From Pseudomonas viridiflava (GTDB lineage: Bacteria > Pseudomonadota > Gammaproteobacteria > Pseudomonadales > Pseudomonadaceae): 64,000 bases of DNA. Shown here piece after piece: positions 33,986 through 46,058 of this stretch. Where the stretch lies: assembly GCF_900590885.1 (NCBI RefSeq), contig NZ_UUON01000001.1, positions 62,001 through 126,000 on the forward strand. Reading direction: 5' to 3'. The notes below the pieces were generated by a model. It searched no databases, was not told the origin of the DNA, and worked only from the letters and a program-made list of their open reading frames with translations. The first letter of the stretch is position 1. The number at the start of each line of letters is the position of its first letter. Made by a program: the position numbers and the translations under genes.

Positions 33986-34325
33986 GATGTGTTCTCGCTT
34001 TGATTTCCCTGTCCAGCCTGTGTTTTAGGGCTTTTTTGTGGTGGGGGGCCAGGTCGTCCTGTTCGTGTTTGCCGTACAGGGTGAATAGCCAGAACTGCGT
34101 GCCACCTGACCACCAGTAGTAAATGACCCGCAGGCCCCCGCGTTTACCTTTGTTGCGCCGCTCATCGACGAAGCGAACCTTGCGTAGCCCGCCGGTTCCC
34201 TCGATCACGTCGCCTGCTTCCGGGTTTTTCATCAACTCCTGTTGAAAACCGTGGAAAAGCTCGTCACTCAGATAATCTTTGCGATGCCGCTCGAAGGCTG
34301 GCAGTTCGATAAATAGATCATCCAT
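33975..34325 (-). CDS. RelE/HigB-like toxin
   Basis: 116 residues from ATG 34325 (MDDLFIELPAFERHRKDYLS). Upstream in-frame starts extend into the nuo side without family similarity. The core GLRKVRFVDERRNKGKRGGLRVIYYWW and FTLYGKHEQDDLA is that of HigB2/RelE mRNA interferases: basic residues on a beta sheet followed by the conserved LY-K segment. Probably a ribosome-dependent mRNA-cleaving toxin neutralised by the next gene. Confidence 0.87.
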   Translation of the reverse strand: MDDLFIELPAFERHRKDYLSDELFHGFQQELMKNPEAGDVIEGTGGLRKVRFVDERRNKGKRGGLRVIYYWWSGGTQFWLFTLYGKHEQDDLAPHHKKALKHRLDREIKARTHHET

Positions 34326-34331
34326 GTTCTG

Positions 34332-34346
34332 TACGTAGACTGCGTA
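34332..34346 (-). promoter_or_regulatory. Inverted repeat upstream of the toxin-antitoxin pair
   Basis: TACG-N7-CGTA lies seven bases before the toxin ATG and overlaps TATACG, a possible -10 on the minus strand. It would suit the antitoxin as operator; short arms make this tentative. Confidence 0.35.
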
Positions 34347-34514
34347 TAGGTTGCTGGCCCACGCGCCTGGGGTCAAGTGACGGGGCTGTGGGAACTTTCC
34401 TAAAACGCAACCACCATACGGCCGCCCCAGGCGCATAGATGCCGGACGAAGAGGCGGAGGAAATAGGAAAATTCTGCGAGTGGCGAAGGGTGGAACCATT
34501 GCTCTCCAGAAACG

Positions 34515-34542
34515 CAAAACGGCGCCCGAAGGCGCCGTTTTG
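34515..34542 (-). terminator. Terminator of the nuo operon
   Basis: CAAAACGGCGCC, loop CGAA, GGCGCCGTTTTG: a fully symmetric 12-base stem 22 bases downstream of nuoN. T-runs on both strands could make it work for transcripts from either side. Confidence 0.9.
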
Positions 34543-34564
34543 TTTACCGCATCTGACTAACCGA

Positions 34565-36028
34565 TCAAACGCCCAGCACCGCGTGCTGCACCAGGGTGAG
34601 CAACGGTTGTGGGTACACGCCCAGGAAGAAGGCGAGCAGGGCGATGGCCAGCAGCATCACGCCACCGGCTTTCTGTTCCCAGTGCAGCTCGGCGTCTACG
34701 CGGCGCAGGTTTGGTTCGATCAGGTACAGGGTGACCATCACGCGCAGGTAGTAGAACACGCCGATGGCGCTGCCCAGTACCAGGGAGGCAACCAACCACC
34801 ATTCGTGGGCTTGAACACCGGTCGCGACAATGTAGAACTTGCCGATAAAGCCGGCGGTCAGCGGGATGCCGGCCAGGGACAGCATCATCACGGTGAGTAC
34901 CGCGGTCAGGTACGGACGGCGCCAGAACAGGCCGCGGTATTCGTACAGGGCGTCGGCGTCACGGCCTTTGAACGGCGAGGACATCAGCGTGATCACGCCG
35001 AAGGCGCCGAGGCTGGTAATCACGTAAGTGACCAGGTACACGCCCATGGCTTCCACGGCCAGGCCTTTGCTCGCCACCAGGGCGATCAGCAGGTAGCCGA
35101 AGTGCGCGATGGAGGAGTAACCGAGCAGACGCTTGAGGTTGTTCTGGGTCAGGGCCAGCAGGTTACCGAACAGGATCGACGCAATGGCGATCACGGTCAG
35201 CACATCGCTCAGCACACCGGTGTTGGCCGCCGGCGAGATCTGGAACAGACGCACCATCACCGCAAACACCGCGACCTTGGAAGCGGTAGCCAGGAACGCA
35301 GCCACCGGCGCCGGGGCGCCTTCGTACACGTCCGGGGTCCACAGGTGGAACGGCACCAGGGAGAGCTTGAACGCCAGGCCGATCAGCATCATTGCCAGGC
35401 CCAGTTGGGCAATCGGCGCAGGCATGCTGGTGGCGGCCAGGGCGTGGCCGATACCGGTGAAGCTCAGGCTGCCGGCTTCTGCGTAAAGCAGGGCCATACC
35501 AAACAACAGGAACGCGGAACCGGCGGCCGACAGCACCATGTACTTGATGCCGGCTTCCAGGGAGCGCTTGTTGAAGAAGGCGTAGGCCACCAGGCCGTAG
35601 GTCGGGATCGACAGCAGTTCCAGCCCGATGAACAGGCCGGCCAGGTGCTGCGCGCTGACCAGCACGATACCGCCGGCCGCAGCCAGCAGGATCAGCAGGT
35701 ACAGCTCTTCGCGGTTGCCTGGGTAACCCGTGCCGCCTTCGCCGAGGTAGGCGTGGGCGAGGGTGACACAGGCCAGGGTCGCGACCAGGATCAGGGCGAT
35801 GTACAGCAGCGCGAAGTCATCGACCATCATCAGCGGCGTCACCGCCAATGGCGCGACCTTGAGGGCCGGGATGATCGACAGCAGGGCCAGGTTCAAGCCG
35901 GCACAGGACAGCAGGAACGTTTGCGAATGATTGCGGCGCCAGGCGATCGCCAGCATCACCACCACGATGGTGAGGCTGGTGATCAGCAGCGGCGCAAGCG
36001 CGATAAAGTGTTGGATCGTGAATTCCAT
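34565..36028 (-). CDS. nuoN: NADH-quinone oxidoreductase subunit N
   Basis: 487 residues from ATG 36028 ([17 protein letters not shown]). A 14-helix antiporter-like subunit of the complex I membrane arm. [31 protein letters not shown] and [15 protein letters not shown] carry the conserved lysines for proton translocation. Last gene of the operon, seven bases after nuoM. Confidence 0.97.
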   Translation of the reverse strand: MEFTIQHFIALAPLLITSLTIVVVMLAIAWRRNHSQTFLLSCAGLNLALLSIIPALKVAPLAVTPLMMVDDFALLYIALILVATLACVTLAHAYLGEGGTGYPGNREELYLLILLAAAGGIVLVSAQHLAGLFIGLELLSIPTYGLVAYAFFNKRSLEAGIKYMVLSAAGSAFLLFGMALLYAEAGSLSFTGIGHALAATSMPAPIAQLGLAMMLIGLAFKLSLVPFHLWTPDVYEGAPAPVAAFLATASKVAVFAVMVRLFQISPAANTGVLSDVLTVIAIASILFGNLLALTQNNLKRLLGYSSIAHFGYLLIALVASKGLAVEAMGVYLVTYVITSLGAFGVITLMSSPFKGRDADALYEYRGLFWRRPYLTAVLTVMMLSLAGIPLTAGFIGKFYIVATGVQAHEWWLVASLVLGSAIGVFYYLRVMVTLYLIEPNLRRVDAELHWEQKAGGVMLLAIALLAFFLGVYPQPLLTLVQHAVLGV

Positions 36029-36035
36029 AGCGCTC

Positions 36036-37568
36036 TTACCGGGCCGAAGCGAGTTGAGAGAAGGCGGTGCCGAACCACTGCTGCACGCCATGCATCGTTG
36101 CGGCAGAAGTGTCCAGGAACGGTTGCGGGTACACGCCGATGTAGATCAGCAATACCGCAAGGCCGAGCACCATGATCAGTTCGCGAGCATCCATCCCTTG
36201 CAGGACGGTGTCGGACTTGGCCGGGCCGAAGTAGGCGCGGTGGATCATGATCAACGAGTAAACCGAACCAAACACCAGGCCGGAGGTAGCAATCGCACTG
36301 ATCCACGGCGTTTGCACGAAGGCACCCATCAGGATCAGGAACTCGCCGATAAAGTTGCCGGTACCCGGCAAGCCCAGTGACGCGGCAGCGAAGAACAGGC
36401 TGATCGCCGGCAGGTACGCGATGCGCGACCACACGCCACCCATTTCACGCATGTCACGGGTATGCAGGCGCTCGTACAGCTGGCCACTGAGGATAAACAG
36501 TGCAGCGGCCGACACACCGTGAGCCAGCATCTGGATCACTGCGCCCTGCAGCGCCAATTGGCTGCCGGAGTAGATGCCGATCAGGACGAAACCCATGTGG
36601 GAAACGGACGAGAAGGCAATCAGACGCTTGATGTCGGTTTGCGCAAAAGCCAGGAACGCGCCGTAGAAGATCCCGATCAGACCCAGGGTCATGGCGATCG
36701 GCGCAAACTCGGCCGAGGCATTCGGGAACAGCGGCAGGGCAAAACGCAGCAGACCATAAGCAGCAGTCTTCAGCAGGATACCGGCCAGGTCCACGGAACC
36801 GGCAGTCGGCGCCTGGGCGTGAGCATCAGGCAGCCAGGAGTGGAACGGCACCACCGGCAGCTTCACCGCGAAGGCGATGAAGAAGCCCAGCATGAGGATG
36901 TACTCGGTGGTCAGGGACATCTTGGTTTTCAACAGGTCGGCGTAGTTGAAGGTAATCACGCCGGTGTTGTTGAAGTTGACCAGTACCAGACCCAGGATCG
37001 CCACCAACATGATCAGGCCGGAAGCCTGGGTGAAGATGAAGAACTTGGTCGCCGCGTAGATCCGGGTTTTCTTGCCGTCCGAAGAACTGTGACCCCAGAG
37101 CGCGATGAGGAAGTACATCGGCACCAGCATCATTTCCCAGAAGAAGAAGAACATGAACAGGTCCAGCGCAAGGAACACGCCGACGACGCCGCCCAGGATC
37201 CACATCAGGTTCAGGTGGAAGAAGCCCACGTGACGCTGAATCTCTTTCCAGGAGCAGAGTACCGAGAGGATACCCAGCAGGCCGGTCAGCAGGATCATCA
37301 ACAGCGACAGGCCGTCGAGGGCCAGGTGCACGTTGATGCCGAAGCGCTGGATCCACACGTGCTTGAATTCAAGCGCGAAGGTGGGGTCGACGCCCGGTGC
37401 CGGAGCAAATGAATAGTCGCCATGGGCCCACAGCCAGAGGCCGAGCGCGAGTTCCAGGGACATGGTCAGCAACGCAATCCAGCGGGGGAGGGTGGCGCCG
37501 AAGCGTTCACCCATCCAGCAGAGCAGGCCGCCGATAAAGGGGATCAGGATTAGCCAGGGCAGAATCAT
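36036..37568 (-). CDS. nuoM: NADH-quinone oxidoreductase subunit M
   Basis: 510 residues, antiporter-like membrane subunit. The key segments are [19 protein letters not shown] (conserved Glu), [32 protein letters not shown] (membrane Lys) and [14 protein letters not shown]. Proton-pumping partner of NuoL and NuoN. Standard length. Confidence 0.97.
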   Translation of the reverse strand: MILPWLILIPFIGGLLCWMGERFGATLPRWIALLTMSLELALGLWLWAHGDYSFAPAPGVDPTFALEFKHVWIQRFGINVHLALDGLSLLMILLTGLLGILSVLCSWKEIQRHVGFFHLNLMWILGGVVGVFLALDLFMFFFFWEMMLVPMYFLIALWGHSSSDGKKTRIYAATKFFIFTQASGLIMLVAILGLVLVNFNNTGVITFNYADLLKTKMSLTTEYILMLGFFIAFAVKLPVVPFHSWLPDAHAQAPTAGSVDLAGILLKTAAYGLLRFALPLFPNASAEFAPIAMTLGLIGIFYGAFLAFAQTDIKRLIAFSSVSHMGFVLIGIYSGSQLALQGAVIQMLAHGVSAAALFILSGQLYERLHTRDMREMGGVWSRIAYLPAISLFFAAASLGLPGTGNFIGEFLILMGAFVQTPWISAIATSGLVFGSVYSLIMIHRAYFGPAKSDTVLQGMDARELIMVLGLAVLLIYIGVYPQPFLDTSAATMHGVQQWFGTAFSQLASAR

Positions 37569-37614
37569 GACGGGCTCGTTTCCTTTCGCAAGTTCGCAAA
37601 GTGCATAGACATAG

Positions 37615-39468
37615 TCAGACCGCTACCACAACGATGGCGCCGATCACCAGCACGGCACCGAGGGCCATGGAAGCTGCATACCAACGCAACTGGCCGGTCT
37701 CGCTGCGGCTCAGGGCGGTGTGACCGGCCTTGGCGGCGCGCGGGATCAAACCGATGGTCTGGTCGAGCGGGTCTTTACGCAGTACATGGCTGATGGCGAG
37801 GTACGGCTTGACGAACAGTTTGTCGTAGATCCAGTCGAAGCCCCAGGCAGCGAACCACCAGGCCGACAGGAAGCGGCCGATGCCACTGTTGGCCACGGCG
37901 GTGACGAAGCGACGCTTGCCGAGGAACAGCAGCGCAGCCAGCAGGATACCGGCCAGGGCGATGGCGCCCGAGGCGATTTCCAGGCTGTGCTTGGCGGCGC
38001 CACCGGCATGCCCGGCGCTTTCCGGCAGTACACCGGCGAGTGGCGGGGTGATCATGGCGCCGATGAAGGTCGACAGGACGATCAGCACCGACAATGGCAG
38101 CCAGTGGGAAATGCCGTGGCCTGCGTGCGCTTCGGTCTTGGCTTCACCGTGGAAGGTGATGAAGATCAGGCGGAAGGTGTACAGCGAGGTCATGAAGGCA
38201 CCCACCAGGCCTGCGTACAGCAGGTTCTGGTTACCGCTGGCGAAAGCTTCCCAGAGGATTTCGTCTTTCGAGTAGAAACCGGCGGTCACCAACGGCAGGG
38301 CGGCCAGGGCGGCACCACCGACGATGAAACTGGCGTAGGCCAAAGGCAGTTTCTTCCACAGGCCACCCATCTTGAAGATGTTCTGCTCGTGGTGGCAGGC
38401 AACGATCACCGCACCGGAAGCAAGGAACAGCAGGGCCTTGAAGAAGGCGTGGGTCATCAGGTGGAAGATCGCCGCGTCCCAGGCGCCAACGCCCAGGGCC
38501 AGGAACATGTAGCCGATCTGGCTCATGGTCGAGTAGGCGAGGATGCGCTTGATGTCGGTCTGCACCAGCGCGGCGAAGCCGGCCAGTACCAGGGTCACGC
38601 CACCGACGATCCCTACAAGATGCAGGATGTCCGGCGCCAGGGTGAACAGGCCGTGGGTACGCGCGATCAGGTAGACACCGGCGGTTACCATGGTTGCGGC
38701 GTGGATCAGTGCAGAAACCGGGGTAGGGCCGGCCATCGCGTCCGCCAGCCAGGTTTGCAGCGGCAGTTGCGCGGATTTACCCACGGCGCCGCCCAGCAGC
38801 ATCAGGGTCGCCAGGGTGATCCAGAAGTCGCCGACCTGGAATTTCTGCGGTGCCAGCACCAGCAGTTCCTGGATGTTCAGCGTGCCCACCTGTTGGAACA
38901 GGATGAACAGGCCGATGGCCATGAACACGTCGCCGATCCGGGTGACGATAAAGGCCTTGAGTGCCGCGTTACCGTTGTTGCGGTTGCTGTAGTAGAAACC
39001 GATCAACAGGTACGAGCACAGGCCCACGCCTTCCCAGCCGAAGTACAGGAACAACAGGTTATCGCCGAGCACCAGGAACAGCATGCTGGCGATAAACAGG
39101 TTGGTGTACGAGAAGAAGCGCGAGTAGCCCGCTTCACCGCGCATGTACCAGGACGCGAACAGGTGGATCAGGAAGCCTACACCCACCACCACGCCGAGCA
39201 TGGTGATCGACAGGCCATCGACGTAGAGGGCGAAGTTGGGCTTGAAGCCCTCCACCGACATCCACTGCCACAGCACCAGGGTGTAGTGGCCGCCTTCCGG
39301 CGGCGCCACGTTGAACTGCCAGATGACGTAGGCGGCAACGATGGCCGACAGGCCAATCGAACCCACGCCGATCAGGGCCGAGAGGTTTTCCGACCAGCGC
39401 CCGCGAGAGAACGACAGCAGCAGGAAACCGATCAGGGGAAATACGAAAGTCAGAAAGATCATGTTCAT
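37615..39468 (-). CDS. nuoL: NADH-quinone oxidoreductase subunit L
   Basis: 617 residues, the distal antiporter-like subunit with the long lateral helix at the C-terminus. Signatures: [68 protein letters not shown]. It overlaps nuoK by four bases. The 46-base gap to nuoM is the largest among the membrane-arm genes. Confidence 0.97.
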   Translation of the reverse strand: MNMIFLTFVFPLIGFLLLSFSRGRWSENLSALIGVGSIGLSAIVAAYVIWQFNVAPPEGGHYTLVLWQWMSVEGFKPNFALYVDGLSITMLGVVVGVGFLIHLFASWYMRGEAGYSRFFSYTNLFIASMLFLVLGDNLLFLYFGWEGVGLCSYLLIGFYYSNRNNGNAALKAFIVTRIGDVFMAIGLFILFQQVGTLNIQELLVLAPQKFQVGDFWITLATLMLLGGAVGKSAQLPLQTWLADAMAGPTPVSALIHAATMVTAGVYLIARTHGLFTLAPDILHLVGIVGGVTLVLAGFAALVQTDIKRILAYSTMSQIGYMFLALGVGAWDAAIFHLMTHAFFKALLFLASGAVIVACHHEQNIFKMGGLWKKLPLAYASFIVGGAALAALPLVTAGFYSKDEILWEAFASGNQNLLYAGLVGAFMTSLYTFRLIFITFHGEAKTEAHAGHGISHWLPLSVLIVLSTFIGAMITPPLAGVLPESAGHAGGAAKHSLEIASGAIALAGILLAALLFLGKRRFVTAVANSGIGRFLSAWWFAAWGFDWIYDKLFVKPYLAISHVLRKDPLDQTIGLIPRAAKAGHTALSRSETGQLRWYAASMALGAVLVIGAIVVVAV

Positions 39469-39773
39469 CCGCGCATCTCACTGGCAGCGTCGATATCAAG
39501 CGTGTGGAAGCGACGGTACAGCTGCAGCAGGATCGCCAGGCCAATACTGGCTTCGGCGGCTGCCAGGCTGATGACCAGGATGAACATGACTTGTCCATCC
39601 GGCTGGCCCCAACGTGCGCCCGCCACGATGAACGCCAGTGCGGCAGCGTTCATCATGATTTCCAGGCTCATCAACACGAACAGAATGTTACGGCGAACCA
39701 TCAGGCCGACCAGGCCAAGGCAGAACAGGATGCCGGCGACCGCCAGACCATGCTCCAAAGGGATAGCAGGCAT
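39465..39773 (-). CDS. nuoK: NADH-quinone oxidoreductase subunit K
   Basis: 102 residues from ATG 39773 ([17 protein letters not shown]), chosen because AAGGAG lies eight bases upstream. An ATG at 39779 overlapping the nuoJ stop (ATGA) is the alternative. It contains the two membrane glutamates of the family ([33 protein letters not shown]) needed for proton transfer. Confidence 0.96.
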   Translation of the reverse strand: MPAIPLEHGLAVAGILFCLGLVGLMVRRNILFVLMSLEIMMNAAALAFIVAGARWGQPDGQVMFILVISLAAAEASIGLAILLQLYRRFHTLDIDAASEMRG

Positions 39774-39775
39774 CG

Positions 39776-40279
39776 TCATTGCTCCTTGGCTTCGTTGCGG
39801 CCCAAGTGGAAGGCCGTGATGGCTGCAGCGAGCAGCAGCATCGACGCCAGTTCGACCACCAGCAGGTACGGGCCAAACAGGCTGATGCCCACGGCTTTTG
39901 CGTCTACGGTGGTGTGGCCGATGGCCTGGCCGCTCTGGTGAGCGAACAGCACATACAGCAGTTCACCCAGCAGCAGTGCCGCGAGGATGACCGGGCCGAG
40001 CCAGATGCCGGGCTTGAGCCAGACGCGTTCCTGGGCGACCGAAGCCGGTCCCAGGTTGAGCATCATCACCACAAACACGAACAGCACCATGATGGCGCCG
40101 GCGTAGGCGATCACTTCCAGCACGCCGGCGAACGGTGCGCCGAGTGCAAAGAAGGTCATGGCCACGGCGATCAGCGAAATGATCAGGTAGAGCAGGGCGT
40201 GCACGGGGTTGGTGTTGGTGATCACGCGAAGCGTGGACACAACCGCAATACCCGACGCGAAATAGAAAGCGAATTCCAT
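39776..40279 (-). CDS. nuoJ: NADH-quinone oxidoreductase subunit J
   Basis: 167 residues, five helices ([52 protein letters not shown] is the conserved NuoJ core with a pi-bulge helix). Small membrane subunit at the junction of the two arms. It starts nine bases after nuoI. Confidence 0.96.
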   Translation of the reverse strand: MEFAFYFASGIAVVSTLRVITNTNPVHALLYLIISLIAVAMTFFALGAPFAGVLEVIAYAGAIMVLFVFVVMMLNLGPASVAQERVWLKPGIWLGPVILAALLLGELLYVLFAHQSGQAIGHTTVDAKAVGISLFGPYLLVVELASMLLLAAAITAFHLGRNEAKEQ

Positions 40280-40288
40280 CTTTCTTCC

Positions 40289-40837
40289 TTAAGGCAGCAA
40301 GCTCTTCACGTTGATCGGCTCGGCTTCGTTTTGTGCGGCGCCCTTCGGCTTACCGGCAACGGCCATACCTGCAACACGATAGAAGTTGTAATCAGGGTTT
40401 TTACCGGGACCAGAGATCAGCAGATCTTCTTTCTCGTACACCAGGTCCTGACGTTTGAACTCGGCCATCTCGAAATCCGGTGTGAGCTGGATTGCGGTGG
40501 TCGGGCAAGCTTCCTCGCAGAGGCCGCAGAAAATGCAGCGCGAGAAGTTGATGCGGAAGAAGTCCGGGTACCAGCGACCGTCTTCGGTTTCAGCTTTCTG
40601 CAGGGAGATGCAACCCACCGGGCACGCCACGGCGCACAGGTTGCAGGCTACGCAACGCTCTTCGCCATCGGGGTCGCGGGTGAGTACGATGCGGCCGCGA
40701 TAGCGCGGCGGCAGGTACACCGCTTCTTCCGGGTATTGCAGGGTGTCGCGTTTGCGAAAGCCATGGCCGAAAACCATCACCAGGCTTCGCAACTGGGTAC
40801 CGGTACCCTTAACGATGTCGCCAATATATTTGAACAT
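40289..40837 (-). CDS. nuoI: NADH-quinone oxidoreductase subunit I
   Basis: 182 residues, carrying two 4Fe-4S clusters (N6a, N6b): [16 protein letters not shown] and [16 protein letters not shown], all eight Cys present. It passes electrons from NuoG towards NuoB. Usual length for gammaproteobacteria. Confidence 0.97.
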   Translation of the reverse strand: MFKYIGDIVKGTGTQLRSLVMVFGHGFRKRDTLQYPEEAVYLPPRYRGRIVLTRDPDGEERCVACNLCAVACPVGCISLQKAETEDGRWYPDFFRINFSRCIFCGLCEEACPTTAIQLTPDFEMAEFKRQDLVYEKEDLLISGPGKNPDYNFYRVAGMAVAGKPKGAAQNEAEPINVKSLLP

Positions 40838-40848
40838 GGGTCAAATCC

Positions 40849-41856
40849 TCACTGAACCGCGCCCGCTGGCGTGTTCAACAACACAACGGCAGCAGTCACC
40901 AGCAAATTGATCAGGGTCAGCGGCAGGCAGAAGCGCCAGCTGAAATCCATCACCTGGTCGTATCGTGGACGCGGAATGGAAGCGCGCAGCAGGATAAACA
41001 ACATGATGAAGAACGCGGTCTTGAGGAAGAACCAGAAGAACGCCAACTGCGGCAGAATGCCGAATGGACCGTGCCAGCCGCCGAAGAACAGCGTGACCAG
41101 CAGTGCCGAGATCAAGATGATGCCGATGTATTCACCGACGAAGAACATGCCCCACTTCATGCCGGCATATTCAATGTGGTAACCGTCGGCCAGTTCCTGT
41201 TCCGCTTCCGGCTGGTCGAAGGGGTGACGGTGAGTCACGGCCACGCCAGCAATGAAGAAGGTACAGAAGCCAAAGAACTGCGGAATGATGAACCACAGGT
41301 TCTGCGCCTGGTACTCGACGATGTCGCGCATGTTGAACGAGCCGACCTGCACCACGATGCCCATCAGCGCGAGGCCCATGAACACTTCGTAGGACACGGT
41401 CTGGGCCGAAGCCCGCAAGCTGCCGAGCAGGGCGAACTTGTTGTTACTCGACCAACCGGCGAACAGCACCGCATACACCGACAGACCGGCCATGGCGAAG
41501 AAGAACAGCAAGCCGATGTTCAGGTCCGCCACGCCCCAGGTCGGGGTGATCGGGATAACGGCAAAGGCGATCAGCAAGGCGCTCATGGCCACGACCGGTG
41601 CCAGGGTGAAAATCACCTTGTCGGCAAACGGCGGGGTCCAGTCTTCCTTGAAGAACATTTTCAGCATGTCGGCCGCGATCTGGAACATGCCGAACGGGCC
41701 AACGCGGTTCGGACCGTAACGGTCCTGCCACCAGCCCAACAGGCGACGTTCGACGAAGCTGAGCAGGGCGCCCGCAACGACCACGGCCAACAGGATCACG
41801 ATGGCCTTGACGACCGAGATGATCACGTCGATCACTTCAGGGGTGAACCAAGTCAT
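40849..41856 (-). CDS. nuoH: NADH-quinone oxidoreductase subunit H
   Basis: 335 residues, eight helices, forming part of the quinone pocket. Typical segments: [44 protein letters not shown], and [31 protein letters not shown] with the conserved acidic loop. It overlaps the nuoG stop by four bases. Confidence 0.97.
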   Translation of the reverse strand: MTWFTPEVIDVIISVVKAIVILLAVVVAGALLSFVERRLLGWWQDRYGPNRVGPFGMFQIAADMLKMFFKEDWTPPFADKVIFTLAPVVAMSALLIAFAVIPITPTWGVADLNIGLLFFFAMAGLSVYAVLFAGWSSNNKFALLGSLRASAQTVSYEVFMGLALMGIVVQVGSFNMRDIVEYQAQNLWFIIPQFFGFCTFFIAGVAVTHRHPFDQPEAEQELADGYHIEYAGMKWGMFFVGEYIGIILISALLVTLFFGGWHGPFGILPQLAFFWFFLKTAFFIMLFILLRASIPRPRYDQVMDFSWRFCLPLTLINLLVTAAVVLLNTPAGAVQ

Positions 41857-44567
41857 TGCGCTGCCTCCTGCAGACCGTCAACGGTTTTGCCGAAGATCGC
41901 CGGCGGGATACCCGCGAGGCCTTTTGGCAATGCAACCAGGCCGGCACCCAACTCATCGTTGATGCGCAGCGGCAGACGCAGGGTCTGGCCGGCCACGTTC
42001 AGGCTGAGCAGGGCACCGTCGTTGACGCCGAGGCGGTCGGCTTCGGACTTGGCCACCGACACGTAGGCTTCGGGGATGCGGCTTTGCACCGGCGCGGCTT
42101 TGGAAGAGGTCTCTTCGCTGCCGAACAGGTGGAAGAACGGCACAACCTGCCAGGTGCCCTGGGCCGGGTTGAATGGACGCGGTACGGCGGCGAACCAGTT
42201 CAGCGCGTCACCGGTGCTTTCGATCAGGCGGGTGCCCGGGTCGCCAGCACGGATGTGACCACCGACTTCGTCCTGGAACTTGTTCCAGGCCTGCGGCGAG
42301 TTCCAGCCCGGCGACCAGGCAAATGGCACCTGCTGACGTGGCTCGACCGAACCCGAGTAACCTTCCATGGAGAAGGCAAACGCGGTGTCGTGGTCTTGCG
42401 GGGTACGCGGTTCGTGCACGCTGATATCAGCACGCATCGCGGTACGACCGGAGTAACGCAGCGGTTCACGGGCCAGTTTCATGCCCTTGATGCGGAACGC
42501 GGCGGACGGTGCAGCGTCGACGATACGTGCCAGCTGCGGCGCGCTTGCGGCGGTGGCGGCGGTCACGTGGTCGAGCTGGGTCCAGTCGATCGGTTGGTTC
42601 AACAGGGTAGCGCGCAGGGCATGCAGCCAGCGCCAGCCTTCGTGCACCAGGATGCTGGCGTCCATGTACTTCGGATCGAACACCTGGAAGAAGCGCTGGG
42701 CGCGGCCTTCCTGGCTGACCAGGGTGCCGTCGCCTTCGGCGAAGCTCGCCGCTGGCAATACCAGCTGGGCGCGGTCGCTGGTGGCGGTCTTCTGGTGATC
42801 GGCGACGATCAGCACTTTGGCGGCGTTCAGCGCAGCGTCAACCTTGGCGGCATCGGTGCGGGTGTAGAGGTCGTTTTCCAGCACCACAATGGCGTCGGCG
42901 TTGCCGTCGATCACTGCTTGCAGGCCGGCGTCCAGGGACTCGCCACCGAGCATGGCCAGGCCGAGACTGTTGGCTTCCGGCACCACCAGGCTGATGGAGC
43001 CGTTCTTTTCGCGCAGCTTCAAGGCTTTGGCGATGTTGGCCGCGGCTTCGATCAGCGCCTTGGAACCCAACGAGGTACCGGCAATGATCAATGGGCGCTT
43101 GGCGGCCAGCAGGGCGTCGGCGATGCGCTGGGCGAGTTCCACGGCTTCAGTGTCCAGGCCGTCGACGGCAGGCGCGCTGGCGTCGAGGGCGTGGGCCACG
43201 GCGAAACCGATGCGGGCCAGGTCATCCGGTGCTGCGTGCACGCATTCTTCGGCGATGTCGTCGAGCTTGGTTTCAGCCAGGCTCGCGATAAACAGCGGGT
43301 TCAGCGCGTGCTGGCCGATGTTTTTCACCGCAGCGTCAAGCCACGGCTGGACGCGCATGGCGTCGGCCATGTCTTCGGCCTTGCCTTTGACCGACTGGCG
43401 CAGGGACAGGGCCACGCGCGCTGCGGTTTGGGTCAGGTCTTCACCGAGCACGAAAATGGCATCGTGGTCTTCGATGTCGCGCATGTTCGGCACGGGCAGC
43501 GGGCTGTCGTTCAGCACCTGCAGGACCAGACGGATACGCTCAAGCTCTGCGGCTTCGATACCGCTGTAGAAGTGCTCGGCGCCGACCAGCTCGCGCAACG
43601 CGAAGTTGCTTTCGAGGCTGGCGCGCGGCGAACCGATACCGACGATATTGCGGCCGCGCAGCAGGTCGGCGGCTTTATCCAGCGCCGCGTCCAGGCTGAG
43701 CTTGGCACCATCGGCCAGCAGCGGCTGGCGAGGGCGGTCCTTGCGGTTGACGTAGCCATAGCCGAAACGGCCACGGTCGCACAGGAAGTACTGGTTGACC
43801 GAACCGTTGAAGCGGTTTTCGATACGACGCAGTTCGCCGTAGCGCTCGCCCGGGGAGATGTTGCAACCGCTGGAGCAGCCATGGCAGATGCTCGGGGCGA
43901 ACTGCATGTCCCACTTACGGTTGTAGCGCTCGGAGTGCGTCTTGTCGGTGAACACACCGGTCGGGCAGACCTCGGTGAGGTTGCCGGAGAACTCGCTTTC
44001 GAGCACGCCGTCTTCAACGCGACCGAAGTACACGTTGTCGTGGGCGCCGAATACGCCCAGGTCGGTGCCGCCGGCGTAGTCTTTATAGAAGCGCACGCAG
44101 CGATAGCAGGCGATGCAGCGGTTCATTTCGTGGGAAATGAACGGGCCGAGGTCCTGGTTCTGGTGGGTACGCTTGGTGAAGCGATAACGGCGCTCGTTGT
44201 GGCCGGTCATCACCGTCATGTCTTGCAGGTGGCAGTGACCGCCTTCCTCACAGACCGGGCAGTCGTGGGGGTGGTTGGTCATCAGCCATTCGACAACGCT
44301 GGCGCGGAACGCCTTGGATTCTTCATCTTCGATGGAGATCCAGGTGTTGTCGGTGGCTGGGGTCATGCACGACATGACGATACGACCACGGGTGTCGTTC
44401 TCGTCGGTGTATTGCTTGACCGCACACTGGCGACAGGCACCGACGCTACCAAGCGCGGGGTGCCAGCAGAAATACGGGATGTCGAGGCCTAGTGACAGAC
44501 ATGCCTGTAACAGGTTGTCTGCCCCATCGACTTCGAGCGCTTTGCCGTCTACGTGGATAGTGGCCAT
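41853..44567 (-). CDS. nuoG: NADH-quinone oxidoreductase subunit G
   Basis: 904 residues. The N-terminal [2Fe-2S] domain ([15 protein letters not shown]), His-ligated 4Fe-4S region ([18 protein letters not shown]), CIACYRC and the extra-cluster motif CHGCSSGCN near residue 227 (N7 cluster type) precede a molybdopterin-oxidoreductase-like domain without the cofactor. Length is as in E. coli. It is preceded by a 135-base gap with a hairpin, the only large gap in the operon. Confidence 0.97.
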   Translation of the reverse strand: MATIHVDGKALEVDGADNLLQACLSLGLDIPYFCWHPALGSVGACRQCAVKQYTDENDTRGRIVMSCMTPATDNTWISIEDEESKAFRASVVEWLMTNHPHDCPVCEEGGHCHLQDMTVMTGHNERRYRFTKRTHQNQDLGPFISHEMNRCIACYRCVRFYKDYAGGTDLGVFGAHDNVYFGRVEDGVLESEFSGNLTEVCPTGVFTDKTHSERYNRKWDMQFAPSICHGCSSGCNISPGERYGELRRIENRFNGSVNQYFLCDRGRFGYGYVNRKDRPRQPLLADGAKLSLDAALDKAADLLRGRNIVGIGSPRASLESNFALRELVGAEHFYSGIEAAELERIRLVLQVLNDSPLPVPNMRDIEDHDAIFVLGEDLTQTAARVALSLRQSVKGKAEDMADAMRVQPWLDAAVKNIGQHALNPLFIASLAETKLDDIAEECVHAAPDDLARIGFAVAHALDASAPAVDGLDTEAVELAQRIADALLAAKRPLIIAGTSLGSKALIEAAANIAKALKLREKNGSISLVVPEANSLGLAMLGGESLDAGLQAVIDGNADAIVVLENDLYTRTDAAKVDAALNAAKVLIVADHQKTATSDRAQLVLPAASFAEGDGTLVSQEGRAQRFFQVFDPKYMDASILVHEGWRWLHALRATLLNQPIDWTQLDHVTAATAASAPQLARIVDAAPSAAFRIKGMKLAREPLRYSGRTAMRADISVHEPRTPQDHDTAFAFSMEGYSGSVEPRQQVPFAWSPGWNSPQAWNKFQDEVGGHIRAGDPGTRLIESTGDALNWFAAVPRPFNPAQGTWQVVPFFHLFGSEETSSKAAPVQSRIPEAYVSVAKSEADRLGVNDGALLSLNVAGQTLRLPLRINDELGAGLVALPKGLAGIPPAIFGKTVDGLQEAAQ

Positions 44568-44666
44568 GGTTCAAAGTTCTTCGTTGGCCCGTTGTCAGCG
44601 GGCGTGGCTAATGGAATCTTGTTATTCATGGGCATCAACACAGCCTTTACGGCGTCAGCCCATGAG

Positions 44667-44694
44667 CAGGCGAAGGGCACGGACCCTTCGCCTG
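44667..44694 (-). other. Strong intercistronic hairpin between nuoF and nuoG
   Basis: CAGGCGAAGGG and CCCTTCGCCTG (perfect 11-base arms, 6-base loop) lie eight bases after the nuoF stop. No T-run follows on the minus strand, so it is not a typical terminator; it may stabilise or process the mRNA and adjust nuoF:nuoG expression. Confidence 0.7.
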
Positions 44695-44702
44695 TTAAAG
44701 CG

Positions 44703-46058
44703 TTACGCGCCGACTACGATCGGCCTTGCCAGAGGCGGGACGGCGGCGCTGGTAGGCGCGATGCCGGCTTCGAACTCCGAGCGGAAGTATTTGATGGCGC
44801 TGCCCAATGGCTCCACGGCGCCCGGTGCGTGAGCACAGAAGGTCTTGCCTGGGCCGAGGAAGCCGACCAGACCGAGCAGGGTTTCGATATCACCCTCGCG
44901 GCCTTCGCCATTTTCCAGGGCCATCAGCAGCTTCACGCTCCACGGCAGACCGTCGCGGCACGGGGTGCAGAAACCGCACGACTCACGGGCAAAGAACTGC
45001 TCCATGTTGCGCAGCAGCGAGACCATGTTCACGGTGTTGTCGACCGCCATCGCCAGGCCGGTACCCATCCGGGTGCCCACCTTGCCGATGCCGCCGGCAT
45101 ACATTTGTGCGTCCAGATGCTCCGGGAGCAGGAAGCCGGTACCGGCGCCGCCTGGTTGCCAGGCTTTCAAGGTGTAGCCGTCACGCATGCCGCCGGCGTA
45201 GTCCTCGAACAGCTCGCGGGCGGTCACGCCGAATGGCAGCTCCCACAGGCCGGGGTTCTTGACCTTGCCGGAGAAGCCCATGAGCTTGGTGCCCATGTCT
45301 TCGCTGCCTTCGCGGGCCAAGGATTTGTACCAGTCCACGCCGTCGGCGATGATCGCCGGCACGTTGCACAGGGTTTCGACGTTGTTCACGCAGGTCGGCT
45401 TGCCCCACACGCCCACGGCGGCAGGGAAGGGCGGCTTGGAGCGCGGGTTGGCGCGGCGGCCTTCGAGGGAGTTGATCAGCGCGGTTTCTTCACCGCAGAT
45501 ATAACGCCCGGCGCCGGTGTGCACGAACAGCTCGAAGTCAAAACCCGAGCCGAGGATGTTCTTGCCCAGCAGGCCTGCCGCCTTGGCTTCTGCCACGGCA
45601 CGGTTGAGGTGCTTGGCGGCGGTGGTGTATTCGCCACGCAGGAAGATGTAGCCCCGGTAGGTTTTGAGCGCGCGGGCGCTGATCAGCATGCCTTCGATCA
45701 GCAGATGGGGCAGTTGCTCCATCAGCATGCGGTCTTTCCAGGTGTTCGGCTCCATTTCATCCGCGTTGCACAGCAGGTAGCGGATGTTGATGGATTCGTC
45801 CTTGGGCATCAGGCCCCACTTCACGCCAGTGGGGAAGCCTGCACCGCCGCGGCCTTTCAAGCCTGCGTCCTTGACGGTCTGGACGATGTCGTCCTGGGCC
45901 ATGTCGGCGAAGGCTTTGCGCGCAGCGGCGTAACCGTTCTTGGCCTGGTACTCGTCAAGCCAGACCGGCTCGGCATCGTCACGCAGGCGCCAGGTCAGCG
46001 GGTGGGTTTCAGGCGAACGCTTGATCAGGTTGGCCGGGCCGAAAGATGTAAGGGTCAT
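44703..46058 (-). CDS. nuoF: NADH-quinone oxidoreductase subunit F
   Basis: 451 residues, the NADH- and FMN-binding subunit. Segments: [16 protein letters not shown] (nucleotide site), [19 protein letters not shown] (FMN/NADH) and [12 protein letters not shown] (4Fe-4S N3). It overlaps the nuoE stop by four bases. First electron acceptor from NADH. Confidence 0.97.
   Translation of the reverse strand: MTLTSFGPANLIKRSPETHPLTWRLRDDAEPVWLDEYQAKNGYAAARKAFADMAQDDIVQTVKDAGLKGRGGAGFPTGVKWGLMPKDESINIRYLLCNADEMEPNTWKDRMLMEQLPHLLIEGMLISARALKTYRGYIFLRGEYTTAAKHLNRAVAEAKAAGLLGKNILGSGFDFELFVHTGAGRYICGEETALINSLEGRRANPRSKPPFPAAVGVWGKPTCVNNVETLCNVPAIIADGVDWYKSLAREGSEDMGTKLMGFSGKVKNPGLWELPFGVTARELFEDYAGGMRDGYTLKAWQPGGAGTGFLLPEHLDAQMYAGGIGKVGTRMGTGLAMAVDNTVNMVSLLRNMEQFFARESCGFCTPCRDGLPWSVKLLMALENGEGREGDIETLLGLVGFLGPGKTFCAHAPGAVEPLGSAIKYFRSEFEAGIAPTSAAVPPLARPIVVGA

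Noticed and set aside
41856..44492. 878-codon open frame opposite nuoG
   Set aside because: Antisense shadow; nuoG cluster motifs are intact on the other strand and the plus-strand translation shows no family similarity.
44667..44694. Rho-independent terminator inside the nuo operon
   Set aside because: Stem is strong but no T-run follows on the transcribed strand, so it is listed as a hairpin of unknown role.
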